Made by a program: the position numbers and the translations under genes. A stretch of 64,000 nt of DNA from Spirochaetales bacterium Spiro_07 (GTDB taxonomy: Bacteria; Spirochaetota; Spirochaetia; Treponematales; Treponemataceae). The stretch lies in the NCBI GenBank assembly GCA_001603145.1, contig LVBI01000026.1, positions 1 through 64,000 of the forward strand, in the 5' to 3' direction. Of this stretch, positions 14,271 to 23,017 are shown one piece after another (within the stretch, counting starts at the first letter, position 1; each line of letters opens with the position of its first letter). A model generated the notes under the pieces. That model saw nothing but the letters and a program-made list of their open reading frames with translations. It was not told the origin of the DNA and made no database searches.

Positions 14271-16222
14271 AGCTGCTTGAAGGCGTTTTCGCGGCCGCAT
14301 TGTTTCAGCGCTTCTTTAACTAGCGGAATGTTTTCACGTTTGTTGAACTGAAGCAGCGCGCGCTGAAGCTTTCTTTCGTGTGCGCCGCGCGCAACATAGA
14401 CTTTCTCAAATGTTCCGTCAGCTTCGCGCTTCCACGGATTCAGCCCAGTCCAATACATGCAGGTTGCAAGGCTGCCCGGTGTCGGGTAAAAATCCTGCAC
14501 CTGGTCTGGCACAAAGCCTGTCTTTTTGAGATAAAGCGCAACGTCAACGGCCGCGCTCAAGTCTGCGCCAGGGTGACCGGCAATGTAATAGGGCACAAGA
14601 TACTGTTTCAGCCCAAGCTCTTTGTTGATGCGCGCGTATTCAGCCGCAAAAGTTTCATAAACTTGGTGCGTAGATTTTCGCATAAGGCGCAGCACGTTGT
14701 CGTTTACGTGCTCTGGCGCAACCTTGAGCTGCCCGCTTATATGATGCTTGCACAGCTCATAAAAGAAAGTCTTGTCTTTGTCCATAATCAGATAATCAAA
14801 GCGGATGCCGCTTCTAATAAAAACTTTCTTCACATTCGGAATCGCGCGGAGCTTCCGCAGAAGCTGCACATAATCTTCGTGGTTGACCTGCACGTTTTTG
14901 CACGGGTTTGTGCCGAGGCAGTCGCGGTTTTTGCACGCGCCGTTCTGCTGCTGCTTTGCACATGCATCGTGCCTGAAATTTGCGGTCGGACCGCCGACAT
15001 CGTGGATGTAGCCTTTGAAGTCTTTGTCGTGCGTCATAAGCTCGGCTTCTTTGATAAGGCTTTCGTGGCTGCGGCTTTGAATGCGCCGCCCTTGATGAAA
15101 CGTGATTGCGCAGAAAGAACATGCGCCGAAACAGCCGCGGCAGCTTGTAAGGCTGAATTTCACTTCTGCCAGAGCCGGAATTCCTGTTTTGCCGTTCGGA
15201 GCTTGTTTGTCATACATGGGGTGCCATCTTCTTGTAAAAGGCAGCTCGTAAATTGAGTCCATTTCTTCTGTTGAGAGAGGCAGTGCAGGCGGGTTTTGCA
15301 CAACGTATCTTGCATCGGCTTTTTCAATCAGCATATCTGCGCTGATTGCGTCGGTGTTCTGCTCTTGAATCAGATAGCTCTCGGCGAATTTCGCTTTTGC
15401 TTGCGGCGTGTCTGCTTTTATTTCTTCGAAAGACGGCAGCATGATTGGCTTTGCCCTAAAAGGAAAATCTGCGCCATTTGTGGTTGCGCTTTTATTTGGC
15501 GTTGCGCCTTTTACGGCTGGTGCGCCGCTATTTTCAGCTGGTGCGCTGTTATTTGGTGCGCCGCCTTCATAAGCTGCACAAGCTGAAACAAGTTCGTCTA
15601 TTTCAGCCTGCTTGCCCGTGTACCAGCATGTGCCGCGCACGTTGCGGATTTCGCGTGCGGTTTTGCCTGCTTTCAGCTGGTCTGCAATTTCTATGATTGA
15701 ATGCTCGCCCATGCCGTACATCAGCAAATCAGCCTTGCTGTCAAGCAAAATCGAGCGTTTCACGGTGTTTGACCAATAATCGTAGTGCGAAAGGCGGCGC
15801 AAGCTCGCTTCAATTCCGCCGATGATGACGTTTACGCCTTTATAAGCTTGTCTTACCGCACCGGCATAAGTGATTACAGCCCTGTCGGGGCGGTGACCTT
15901 TTTCGCCGCCATGTGCATAAGCGTCTTCAGAGCGCGGCTTGTTGTTCGCCGTGTAATTGCTCACCATCGAATCCATTGCGCCGCCTGAAATCAGAAAAGC
16001 TAGGCGCGGCTTGCCGTAAACACGGAATGATTTCACGTTTTTCCAGTCTGGCTGCGCAAGAATTGCGACTGTGTAGCCGTGCTTTTCGAGCAGCCGCCCG
16101 AGCAGTGCAGCGGCAAAGCTAGGGTGGTCAACGTAACCGTCGCCGCTCACAAAAACGAAATCAACTTCGCTTAAGCCGCGCTCTTTCATGTCTTCCGGTG
16201 TAGCAATTAGAAAATCTTTCAT
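14261..16222 (-). CDS. YgiQ-family radical SAM protein
   Basis: 653 residues from ATG 16222; the open frame extends further but begins MKDFLIATPEDMKERG in family style. The N-terminal part is the YgiQ domain (FVSGDGYVDHPSFAAALLGRLLE, a B12-binding-like fold). The radical SAM cluster motif is CRGCFGACSFC, followed by FHQGRRIQSRS. A second cysteine-rich patch (HDACAKQQQNGACKNRDCLG) is characteristic of the family, and the C-terminal DUF3362 region is present (DFYPTPGSLATCMYWTG). Function in cells is unknown, perhaps modification chemistry. An Asn/Ala/Pro-rich low-complexity insert (about residues 230-260) is not part of the conserved fold. Confidence 0.92.
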   Translation of the reverse strand: MKDFLIATPEDMKERGLSEVDFVFVSGDGYVDHPSFAAALLGRLLEKHGYTVAILAQPDWKNVKSFRVYGKPRLAFLISGGAMDSMVSNYTANNKPRSEDAYAHGGEKGHRPDRAVITYAGAVRQAYKGVNVIIGGIEASLRRLSHYDYWSNTVKRSILLDSKADLLMYGMGEHSIIEIADQLKAGKTAREIRNVRGTCWYTGKQAEIDELVSACAAYEGGAPNNSAPAENSGAPAVKGATPNKSATTNGADFPFRAKPIMLPSFEEIKADTPQAKAKFAESYLIQEQNTDAISADMLIEKADARYVVQNPPALPLSTEEMDSIYELPFTRRWHPMYDKQAPNGKTGIPALAEVKFSLTSCRGCFGACSFCAITFHQGRRIQSRSHESLIKEAELMTHDKDFKGYIHDVGGPTANFRHDACAKQQQNGACKNRDCLGTNPCKNVQVNHEDYVQLLRKLRAIPNVKKVFIRSGIRFDYLIMDKDKTFFYELCKHHISGQLKVAPEHVNDNVLRLMRKSTHQVYETFAAEYARINKELGLKQYLVPYYIAGHPGADLSAAVDVALYLKKTGFVPDQVQDFYPTPGSLATCMYWTGLNPWKREADGTFEKVYVARGAHERKLQRALLQFNKRENIPLVKEALKQCGRENAFKQLYK

Positions 16223-16369
16223 AAGCCGAAGTATACAACACAAGACACAGTTCAGCAAATATCTGCAATGCCAAGCAGTTTTTAGCGTTTGCACTTTTCG
16301 CTGATTGAATTCAATATTTGAGTAAATTTCCTTCAGTTGTGCTAGAATACATGATTAGAACGTAGTTAT

Positions 16370-17650
16370 ATGAATGAATCACAAATTAAACATCAGTTTT
16401 TAAAAGAAGCAAAAATCGGGAATGGACGCGCGTATTCAATTTTTTCTACAAACAGAAACATTGATTTTACTGAGCAGATTATCAACTTTTCTGTTCACAA
16501 TTACGGCTACGACCCGCAGTGTGAAGGCGACCGGGCAGATTATGCGCTCCAGTTTATCCGTGAGCTTGAAGAAAGCCAGAAGCAGAAAGTTTTTAGCGCA
16601 ATTAAAAAGCAGCTTGCACAAGTTGAAATCACGGACGATTGGGATGTTGACCAGCTTTTTAAGCTTGCGGCATTGCTTTCAAAAGAATACGACACTGAAT
16701 TCGGCGAACTTCTTCGCAAGCGCTTTGACACCTGTTCCTGCGACGAGCTTTGGGAATTCCCAAAATATTCAATTCTTCTGCTTGACGGATTTGACGGAAT
16801 GGTTCGCCTTGCCCGTAGAATCGGGGAAATTCTTTTAACCGATGATGATTGGTGGGAAGACGGCTGGGACATGTATTGTGTTCCTGGAATGAAATTTGAA
16901 GAAGTTAAAGAAGAGCTGACAGAACTTTCAAAAACAGACAAAAACATAAAGGCTTATCTTGACGAAGTAAACAAAGACGATGATGTAGGATCCGAGAAAG
17001 AAAAATATAAAAACCATGCTTTTGAAATCACAAAAGAAGCTATAGCAAATAAGCGGCCTGTTCCGCGAAGAGCTTACTTAAATCTTTCGCATGAAGAACT
17101 TTGCTATTTTGCAGATGAATTCAAAAAAGCAAGGACGCAGAATGAAAGACGGCTTTATCTTAATATTTTTAGCGAAAAACGCAGCCGATACCCTTACAGC
17201 GAACAAGATTTAATAGACTCATTTTCCCTGCGAAAAAATTCATGGTATAACAACCGGCTTGTTGACTGCCTTGATTGTTTTTCCTCTCAAGCAGTTCGTG
17301 AGACTGCACAAAAGGCACTCGATTCAGATGAATACGGCTATTTTTATTTGCAGCTTCTCATAAACAATTACCGTGAAGGAGATTCTGCAAAAATCGTAAG
17401 AAAGCTGAAACGCACAAAAGATGAGTGTGATTTTCATTGGGCTGTCGGCACTGTCCTCCATATTTATGAAAAGAACACCACCGCAGAATGTCTTGAACCG
17501 CTTTTGCTTGCGTATAAAACTCGTTGCGGGCTTTGCCGGCAACATGTTGTAGAACTTATGGAAAAAGCCGGCGTTTTAAGCGATGAAATCCGCGCAGAAT
17601 TTCAGCACGATTCTGCGTATCTTTATGATAAACGCGAAGGTGTTGAGTAA
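16370..17650 (+). CDS. Hypothetical protein, acidic, helical-repeat-like
   Basis: 426 residues without signal peptide or membrane segment. The composition is strongly acidic with many aromatic residues; the C-terminal half (KALDSDEYGYFYLQLLINNY and later helices) reads as short paired helices like a HEAT/PBS-type solenoid, but no motif is firm. A TAGAAT -10 box lies at 16343-16348. No ribosome site is evident. Neighbours (YgiQ on the other strand, gpmI downstream after 150 bp) give no clue. Function unknown. Confidence 0.7.
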   Translation: MNESQIKHQFLKEAKIGNGRAYSIFSTNRNIDFTEQIINFSVHNYGYDPQCEGDRADYALQFIRELEESQKQKVFSAIKKQLAQVEITDDWDVDQLFKLAALLSKEYDTEFGELLRKRFDTCSCDELWEFPKYSILLLDGFDGMVRLARRIGEILLTDDDWWEDGWDMYCVPGMKFEEVKEELTELSKTDKNIKAYLDEVNKDDDVGSEKEKYKNHAFEITKEAIANKRPVPRRAYLNLSHEELCYFADEFKKARTQNERRLYLNIFSEKRSRYPYSEQDLIDSFSLRKNSWYNNRLVDCLDCFSSQAVRETAQKALDSDEYGYFYLQLLINNYREGDSAKIVRKLKRTKDECDFHWAVGTVLHIYEKNTTAECLEPLLLAYKTRCGLCRQHVVELMEKAGVLSDEIRAEFQHDSAYLYDKREGVE

Positions 17651-17803
17651 GTTTAGCTTTGAAAATAAGTGAAAAAGCACAAAGCAAAAAAGCCCACGCA
17701 AACTGATCTCTGCTGCATTCCTATTTTTCCTCGTTGTAAAAGTTTCTCCAATTCATTATATTATATTATAGAAAGATTTAGTACTTTATAGGAGATTAAA
17801 TAT

Positions 17804-19471
17804 ATGGCAGACACAATGCATGCATTGGAAAAGAACCCTAACTGGAAGGGTCGTCGTGGTCCTGTTGTCCTTGTAATTATGGACGGCGTTGGATATGGTA
17901 AATATGAAGAAGGCGATGCTGTTAAAGCAAGCCGCATGAAGTATCTTGACTGGTTTACAGCAAACTGTCCTCATACAAAACTTAAGGCTCACGGAACTGC
18001 CGTTGGTCTTCCAAGCGATGATGATATGGGTAACTCTGAAGTTGGTCACAACGCTATGGGTTGCGGCCGCGTTTTTGCTCAGGGTGCAAAATTGGTTGGT
18101 GAATCTATCGCGAACGGTTCAATGTTCCAAGCTGCAACATGGCAGAAGCTCGTTAAGAACGTAAAAGACAAGAACGGAACTCTCCATTTTATTGGTCTTG
18201 TTTCTGACGGAAACGTTCACTCTCACATTGACCACCTTAAGGCAATGATTACACAGGCTTCTAAGGACGGTGTAAAAAAGCTCCGCGTACACGCACTTCT
18301 CGATGGTCGTGACGTAGACCCAACTTCTGCCTTGAATTATATTACTCCGCTTGAAGAATTCCTCGCTGGCTTTGCTGGTTTTGACTATCAGATTGCTTCT
18401 GGCGGCGGCCGTATGTACATGACAATGGACCGCTACAATGCAGACTGGTCTATGGTAGAACGCGGATGGAAAGCTCACGTACTTGGTGAAGGCCGCAAGT
18501 TTGAATCTGCAACAAAAGCTATTGAAACTTATCGTGCAGAAGTTCCAGGACTTCTTGACCAGGATATGCACGAATTTGTAATCGAAAAAGACGGAAAGGC
18601 TGTTGGAACAATCGAAGACGGTGACTCTGTTATTTACTTCAACTTCCGCGGTGACCGTGCTTTGGAAATGACACGCGCCTTTGAAACACCAAAGGGTGGA
18701 GATCTTCCATTTGACCGTGTTCGCGTTCCAGCTGTTGAATATGCGGGAATGATGGAATACGACGGAGACGCTCATGTTCCTGCTCAGTACCTTGTAAACC
18801 CACCAAGCATCGACCGCACAATGGGTGAATATCTTACTAAGACTGGCGTAAAGCTTTTGGCAATTTCTGAAACACAGAAGTACGGACACGTAACATACTT
18901 CTTCAACGGAAACAAGCAGGGCAAGTTTGACGAAAAGCTCGAAGACTATATTGAAGTTCCATCTGACGTAGTTCCATTTGAACAGCGCCCATGGATGAAA
19001 TGTGCCGAAATTACAGACAAAGTTATTGAAGCAATCAAGAGCGGTAAGTATGACCACATCCGTTTGAACTTCCCTAACGGTGATATGGTTGGACACACAG
19101 GTGTATTCAACGCAGTAGTTTGTTCTATGGAAGGCATGGACTTGCAGCTCGGCCGCCTTAAGGCAGCAATCGATGAAGCAGGTGGAATCCTTTGTCTTAC
19201 AGCTGACCACGGAAACAGTGACGACATGTACGAACACGCAAAAGACGGCAGCGTAAAGATGGACAAAGCAAGCGGCGAGCCAAAAGCTAAAACTTCGCAC
19301 TCTCTGAACCCGGTTCCAGGCATCATCTACGACCCTGAATACAAGGGCGAATATGACAATACAAAGCTTAACGACGGTCTTGGAATCTCAAGCTGGCCTG
19401 CAACACTTATGAATCTTATGGGTTACATACCACCGAAAGATTACGATAAATCAATTGTCAATATGAAATAA
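17804..19471 (+). CDS. gpmI: 2,3-bisphosphoglycerate-independent phosphoglycerate mutase
   Basis: Interconverts 3- and 2-phosphoglycerate in glycolysis and gluconeogenesis using two Mn ions. 555 residues, some 40 longer than typical iPGM. Visible motifs: VIMDGVGYGK (metal Asp 27), GNSEVGHNAMGCGRV (catalytic Ser 78), HIDHL, DGRDVDP, YFNFRGDRALE, NFPNGDMVGHTG and TADHGNSDDM (metal-binding Asp/His). Start after TAGGAG. Codon use is markedly more uniform (CGT/CGC, AAC, GTT) than neighbours, as in a highly expressed gene. A single gene with its own terminator. Together with pckG it serves central carbon flux. Confidence 0.96.
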   Translation: MADTMHALEKNPNWKGRRGPVVLVIMDGVGYGKYEEGDAVKASRMKYLDWFTANCPHTKLKAHGTAVGLPSDDDMGNSEVGHNAMGCGRVFAQGAKLVGESIANGSMFQAATWQKLVKNVKDKNGTLHFIGLVSDGNVHSHIDHLKAMITQASKDGVKKLRVHALLDGRDVDPTSALNYITPLEEFLAGFAGFDYQIASGGGRMYMTMDRYNADWSMVERGWKAHVLGEGRKFESATKAIETYRAEVPGLLDQDMHEFVIEKDGKAVGTIEDGDSVIYFNFRGDRALEMTRAFETPKGGDLPFDRVRVPAVEYAGMMEYDGDAHVPAQYLVNPPSIDRTMGEYLTKTGVKLLAISETQKYGHVTYFFNGNKQGKFDEKLEDYIEVPSDVVPFEQRPWMKCAEITDKVIEAIKSGKYDHIRLNFPNGDMVGHTGVFNAVVCSMEGMDLQLGRLKAAIDEAGGILCLTADHGNSDDMYEHAKDGSVKMDKASGEPKAKTSHSLNPVPGIIYDPEYKGEYDNTKLNDGLGISSWPATLMNLMGYIPPKDYDKSIVNMK

Positions 19472-19476
19472 TGATT

Positions 19477-19512
19477 AAGCCGGGTTGCAGCTTTTGCGCC
19501 CGGCTTTTTTTG
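19477..19512 (+). terminator. Rho-independent terminator of gpmI
   Basis: AAGCCGGG (19477-19484) pairs with CCCGGCTT (19499-19506) followed by a T-run to 19512. Confidence 0.9.
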
Positions 19513-19583
19513 TGAGGTTGAAAAGTGCCATGGCCGGGCTTCTGCCGCTTATCTGCTACCAGCTACGCATTTGCCCGCGCTTT

Positions 19584-21311
19584 TCAGCTTGCGTTTTCAG
19601 CTTTGCCCATCGTAAAGCTGTAGTATTCTTCAAGCTGCTGGCGGCAGTCTATAAAAATCTTGCCGATAACCGGGTCAAAGTGCTTGCCGAGATTTTTCTT
19701 TATGATTTCAAAAGCTTCATCAAAAGACTTTGCATCTTTATAGCAGCGTTTGCTCACAAGCGCGTCAAAAACATCGGCAAGCGCCATGATTCTGGCTTCA
19801 AGCGGAATAGCTATGCCTTGCAGATGTTCCGGATAACCTTCGCCGTTCCATTTTTCATGATGATAATGTGCAATGTTTATGGCAATGCATTTAAAGCTTT
19901 GGTCTGAAGTTTCATTGAGAATCTTTCTGACAATCTTTGCCCCTTCAGCTGCATGAGTTTTCATAATCTCGTATTCTTCGGCAGTATACTTGCCGGGCTT
20001 TCTCAAAATTGAATCATCGATAGTAATTTTGCCCAAATCATGCATCGGGGCAGCTTTTACGAGCAGCCTGCAGAAGCTTGGAGTAATTTGTGGAATCTCC
20101 TTGTGCTTCAAAAGCTCTTCGGCGAAAATCTTGACGCAGTCGCTTGTGCGCAGAATGTGGCCGCCGGTGCTGTTGTCGCGGCCTTCAACCATAATCGCCA
20201 TGCCCTTGATGATTGAATCCTGCATGTCTGTAACTTGCTGCGTTTTTTCTTCTATCAAATGAGAAAGTTCTTTGTTAAACGAATTGATTCCCTTGATATA
20301 GTTCTGCTGCTCAGTGTCGTCGCGCAGCTCTATCAGATAGCCGGTGCGGTAGTTAAAGTTTGAAGTAATGCGGTGAATTGTGCCGATTGCGGCTTTTTCT
20401 GTCGTAAGAATTTTGAAATCCTTGTCGCAATGTTCGTCCCAATTCCAGCTTGAATCGTTTATATGCAGCTTGTTCATCAAGTCTGTGTATCTTTGCGGAA
20501 TCGCGGAATCAATTGGAATTGCATCTAAATCAGGAAAAATCTGAATTGCAAATTCATCGCAGCCCAAAAGGTTCTTTTTGTTGTCAAACGCGATATAGCC
20601 ATAACCGCCGCGCTCTTTGTAAACGCTCACAAGATTGAGCGCAAGGTCGTAGCTGTGCATTCTCGATGAAATGTAAATAAAGAAAGTTTCCATAAAAACA
20701 TAAATGAACGGCATCAAATTTATCGTGTAGCCAAGAGAAAGCGGAACAACATAGATGAGCGTGCCCAAAATCAGTGCGCAAAGCAGAAATTTTAGCGTTT
20801 TCGTGGAAACCCTTTTTTTTGTCTTAATCGAATGAATTACTGTAATCATTGCAGACAAATTGATTATTGCAAGATATGCAATGTAAAAGAACATTCCAAT
20901 TCCAAAATCATATTTTATGACTGTAATGCCGTTTTCCTGCACGATGTACGGATGTTTCAAAAACAGATTTGAATTTTGTGTTGTGGCTATTACAATGCTT
21001 ATGGCGAGTGCGTAAACCAGCAGAAAGATTCTGAACGGCGTGTAAAACCGTTTTTTGCACATATCAACCGTAACGGTTAGCATAAACAGAATCGTAAAAA
21101 TGCTTCCTATGTAAGAAACAAGATTTCCGCACATTGCACCTTCAAGTGAAGAGCAAAAAATTGACATTGTGTAACCGAAATTTGCAACTATCGAAGTAAG
21201 GTACAGTATCAGATAGTTTTTGTTTATCTTGTCTAATGTGGTTTCATAAAAAATAACCAGCTCTATAAACGAGATGAAAAATAAGCTCAAATATACGATT
21301 TTCAGTGTCAT
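19584..21311 (-). CDS. Membrane HD-GYP c-di-GMP phosphodiesterase
   Basis: 575 residues. Seven predicted transmembrane helices (about 1-215) form a 7TM-type sensor like that of certain histidine kinases. A PAS-like segment (about 225-335) and a coiled-coil linker (FNKELSHLIEEKTQQVTDMQ) lead to the HD-GYP domain, with HD at 424-425, DLGK, HHEKWNGEGYP at 484-494 and ADVFDALVSKR. All metal ligands appear intact. The family hydrolyses c-di-GMP to GMP or pGpG. With the GGDEF protein at 26305 this gives opposing enzymes within 5 kb. Transcribed alone and convergent with gpmI. Confidence 0.93.
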   Translation of the reverse strand: MTLKIVYLSLFFISFIELVIFYETTLDKINKNYLILYLTSIVANFGYTMSIFCSSLEGAMCGNLVSYIGSIFTILFMLTVTVDMCKKRFYTPFRIFLLVYALAISIVIATTQNSNLFLKHPYIVQENGITVIKYDFGIGMFFYIAYLAIINLSAMITVIHSIKTKKRVSTKTLKFLLCALILGTLIYVVPLSLGYTINLMPFIYVFMETFFIYISSRMHSYDLALNLVSVYKERGGYGYIAFDNKKNLLGCDEFAIQIFPDLDAIPIDSAIPQRYTDLMNKLHINDSSWNWDEHCDKDFKILTTEKAAIGTIHRITSNFNYRTGYLIELRDDTEQQNYIKGINSFNKELSHLIEEKTQQVTDMQDSIIKGMAIMVEGRDNSTGGHILRTSDCVKIFAEELLKHKEIPQITPSFCRLLVKAAPMHDLGKITIDDSILRKPGKYTAEEYEIMKTHAAEGAKIVRKILNETSDQSFKCIAINIAHYHHEKWNGEGYPEHLQGIAIPLEARIMALADVFDALVSKRCYKDAKSFDEAFEIIKKNLGKHFDPVIGKIFIDCRQQLEEYYSFTMGKAENAS

Positions 21312-21339
21312 GAAATTAGTATAAACCTTTTTTGAAAAT

Positions 21340-21368
21340 CTTTCAGTTTATTTTTCTTTTTTCTTGCA
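21340..21368 (+). repeat. 29-bp direct repeat / promoter, copy 1 (mscL)
   Basis: Identical to 22046-22074. Each copy is followed two bases later by a -10 box (TATACT at 21370-21375 here, TATAAT at 22076-22081 in copy 2), so the repeat is a duplicated promoter upstream half. Confidence 0.75.
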
Positions 21369-21408
21369 CTATACTTGAATTCAAACGGAAACGTTTATTC
21401 GTGCCGAG

Positions 21409-21470
21409 GGTTTAATACCTGTTTCCGTAGGAAACATCCCCCTTTGGGGCGAAATAAAGGGTATTAAACC
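21409..21470 (+). ncRNA. Three-way-junction structure in the mscL leader
   Basis: GGTTTAATACC (21409-21419) pairs over 11 bp with GGTATTAAACC (21460-21470). Inside are two hairpins: TGTTTCC-GTA-GGAAACA (21420-21436) and CCCC-TTT-GGGG (21439-21449). The regularity suggests a folded leader RNA or a captured palindromic repeat. No riboswitch class is recognised. Confidence 0.55.
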
Positions 21471-21489
21471 TGAGTGCAATTCCTTAGCA

Positions 21490-21530
21490 GAACGAACGAT
21501 ACCCCGCACGCTCTGCGTCGGGGTTCGTTC
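21490..21530 (+). ncRNA. Long hairpin in the mscL leader
   Basis: GAACGAAC (21490-21497) with GTTCGTTC (21523-21530), ACCCCG with CGGGGT, and ACGC-TCT-GCGT at the tip, interrupted by a small bulge. It ends 22 bp before the mscL ribosome site TAGGAG and has no T-run directly after it, so it is not a plain terminator. Confidence 0.55.
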
Positions 21531-21566
21531 ATTGGTTTCCGTGTAATTTTTTTAGGAGTAAGACTT

Positions 21567-21986
21567 ATGGCAAGCATAAAAGACGGAATCGGTTCAGCTG
21601 CAAAGGAGCTGGGCGCATTTAAGAAGTTCATTTCACGCGGCAACGTGATTGATATGGCTGTCGGCGTTATCATCGGCGGCGCGTTCGGCAAAATCGTGAC
21701 GAGCCTTGTAAACGACATCGTGATGCCGCTTATCGGGCTTGCGCTCGGCAAGGTGAATTTTGCAGGGCTTTCACTCAAAATCGGCGAAGCTGAAATAAAA
21801 TACGGCAACTTTATACAGACAATCGTAGATTTTTTGATTGTCGCATTCTGCATTTTCATCGTCATTCAGATTTTTGAAAAATTCAAGAAGAAGCAGGAAC
21901 AAAAGCCCGAAGACACACCGGCTGTAGTAAAATCAGACGAAGCCATTCTTCTTGAAGAAATCCGCGACCTTCTCAAGCAGAAATAA
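21567..21986 (+). CDS. mscL: Large-conductance mechanosensitive channel MscL
   Basis: 139 residues, normal for MscL. N-terminal amphipathic helix and TM1 ([25 protein letters not shown] with GxxxG-type packing), periplasmic loop, TM2 ([19 protein letters not shown]) and the cytoplasmic charged helix ([10 protein letters not shown]). A homopentamer that releases solutes under hypo-osmotic shock. Start at 21567 with TAGGAG at 21553; the longer frame crosses the structured leader and is not coding. The gene and its leader lie between two copies of a 29-bp repeat. Confidence 0.95.
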   Translation: MASIKDGIGSAAKELGAFKKFISRGNVIDMAVGVIIGGAFGKIVTSLVNDIVMPLIGLALGKVNFAGLSLKIGEAEIKYGNFIQTIVDFLIVAFCIFIVIQIFEKFKKKQEQKPEDTPAVVKSDEAILLEEIRDLLKQK

Positions 21987-22045
21987 CGCTTTTCAAGCCC
22001 AGCCCCAAGCCGGAACAATCTGGCTTGCATGGGCAGGGCGGGAAA

Positions 22046-22074
22046 CTTTCAGTTTATTTTTCTTTTTTCTTGCA
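22046..22074 (+). repeat. 29-bp direct repeat / promoter, copy 2 (vapBC)
   Basis: Identical to 21340-21368, 706 bp apart. TATAAT follows at 22076-22081 and should start the toxin-antitoxin transcript. Confidence 0.75.
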
Positions 22075-22108
22075 TTATAATTCAGAGAGAATGCCAAAGG
22101 AGATTGAT

Positions 22109-22336
22109 ATGGGGGCTGTAGCAGAACGTACACAAGTTATAGAACTTGTTCAGAATTTGCCGGACGAGCAAGTTCATTATGTCCTTAATGTTATTCACTC
22201 TTTGAACCAGAACGGCGAGTTTTCGCACAAGTGCAAGTTGCGCGGACGTTTTGCAAGCTATGCAAATCCGTCTCTTCGTGAAAAGGAAAAAGAAGCTTGG
22301 GCTCTCGCCGCCGAGGAAAAGCATGGTTTACGCTGA
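22109..22336 (+). CDS. vapB: Antitoxin partner of VapC-like toxin
   Basis: 75 residues from ATG 22109, preferred because AAAGGAG lies at 22096-22102; ATG 22091 is in frame and possible. The N-terminal half (VIELVQNLPDEQVHYVLNVIHSL) is a helical DUF2281-like segment and the C-terminal half is basic then acidic, resembling short antitoxins that pair with PIN toxins. It overlaps the toxin gene by 14 bp. No classic DNA-binding motif is evident, so whether it autoregulates is open. Confidence 0.72.
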   Translation: MGAVAERTQVIELVQNLPDEQVHYVLNVIHSLNQNGEFSHKCKLRGRFASYANPSLREKEKEAWALAAEEKHGLR

Positions 22337-22703
22337 CGCAAACATCATTATTCGCTACATAATCAATGACGACAAGCAAATGGCTGAAAAAGCCGAGGCA
22401 GCTATTGATTCCGGTATGATGTTCGTATTGTCTGAAGTATTTGCAGAGGTCGTTTATGTGCTTACAAAAGTATACGGCATAGACCGCATAGATGTAGCAA
22501 ATTCAATGTTGGAACTTCTTCCGTATGTATCTACGACAGTTCCTTCTGTTATGGAAGCTTCTTTCTTATACTATCGCGAAAGCAAGCTTGATTTTGTTGA
22601 TTGTATTCTTGCTGCATATTGCATAACTGGCGGGAAACAGATACTTTCCTTTGATAAGAAACTGAATAATTTTATTGCAAGAAAAGCATCTGAAAATAGC
22701 TGA
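22323..22703 (+). CDS. vapC: PIN-domain toxin (VapC family)
   Basis: 126 residues from ATG 22323 with GAGGAA upstream. PIN-domain acids are present: Asp 5 in YADANIIIRY, Glu 38 in SEVFAEVVY, Asp 90 and Asp 93 in KLDFVDCILAAY, and Asp 111 in SFDKKL. PIN toxins are Mg-dependent RNases acting on tRNA or rRNA. It overlaps the antitoxin gene, and the unit starts from a promoter duplicated from that of mscL. Confidence 0.85.
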   Translation: MVYADANIIIRYIINDDKQMAEKAEAAIDSGMMFVLSEVFAEVVYVLTKVYGIDRIDVANSMLELLPYVSTTVPSVMEASFLYYRESKLDFVDCILAAYCITGGKQILSFDKKLNNFIARKASENS

Positions 22704-22725
22704 TATATAAAGGAAAAAGCTAAAA

Positions 22726-22965
22726 ATGTTCATATTCTTTGGAACGCGGCGCACGACGGCGCATCTTGGGGAATACAAGATTTCGGGCACTTGCCCACGG
22801 TGCAAAAACACAATTAATCTGCAAATCGTAAAAGAGACAGACTGGTTTACGCTCTATTTCATTCCGGTGTTTCCGATTCATGTTGCGCGCTACAAAATGT
22901 GCCCGATATGCTCTGTTTCAGCTGAAATTTCAAAAGAAGAAGCAGAAAGGCTGCTTGAAAAGTAG
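22726..22965 (+). CDS. Small zinc-ribbon protein
   Basis: 79 residues. Two CxxC knuckles (CPRC at 23-26 and CPIC at 59-62) frame a hydrophobic stretch (WFTLYFIPVFPI), the pattern of the zinc_ribbon_15 family, whose members are often membrane-associated. It starts 22 bp after vapC with AAGGAAAAAG before ATG, so may be read from the same promoter. Function unknown. Confidence 0.78.
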   Translation: MFIFFGTRRTTAHLGEYKISGTCPRCKNTINLQIVKETDWFTLYFIPVFPIHVARYKMCPICSVSAEISKEEAERLLEK

Positions 22966-23017
22966 CAGATTCGACAGCGCACCGGCTCAATCGCTTATGC
23001 GCTTGCGGCTTTTCAGC

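Noticed and set aside
14378..15256. 292-codon plus-strand frame opposite the YgiQ gene
   Set aside because: Antisense shadow; Cys/Arg/Ala-rich with no motif, and YgiQ is clearly coding.
18119..19300. 393-codon minus-strand frame within gpmI
   Set aside because: A mirror of the highly biased codon use of gpmI; the plus-strand protein is unmistakable.
21474..21566. N-terminal extension of MscL
   Set aside because: It crosses the palindromic leader; the ribosome site and family start are at 21567.
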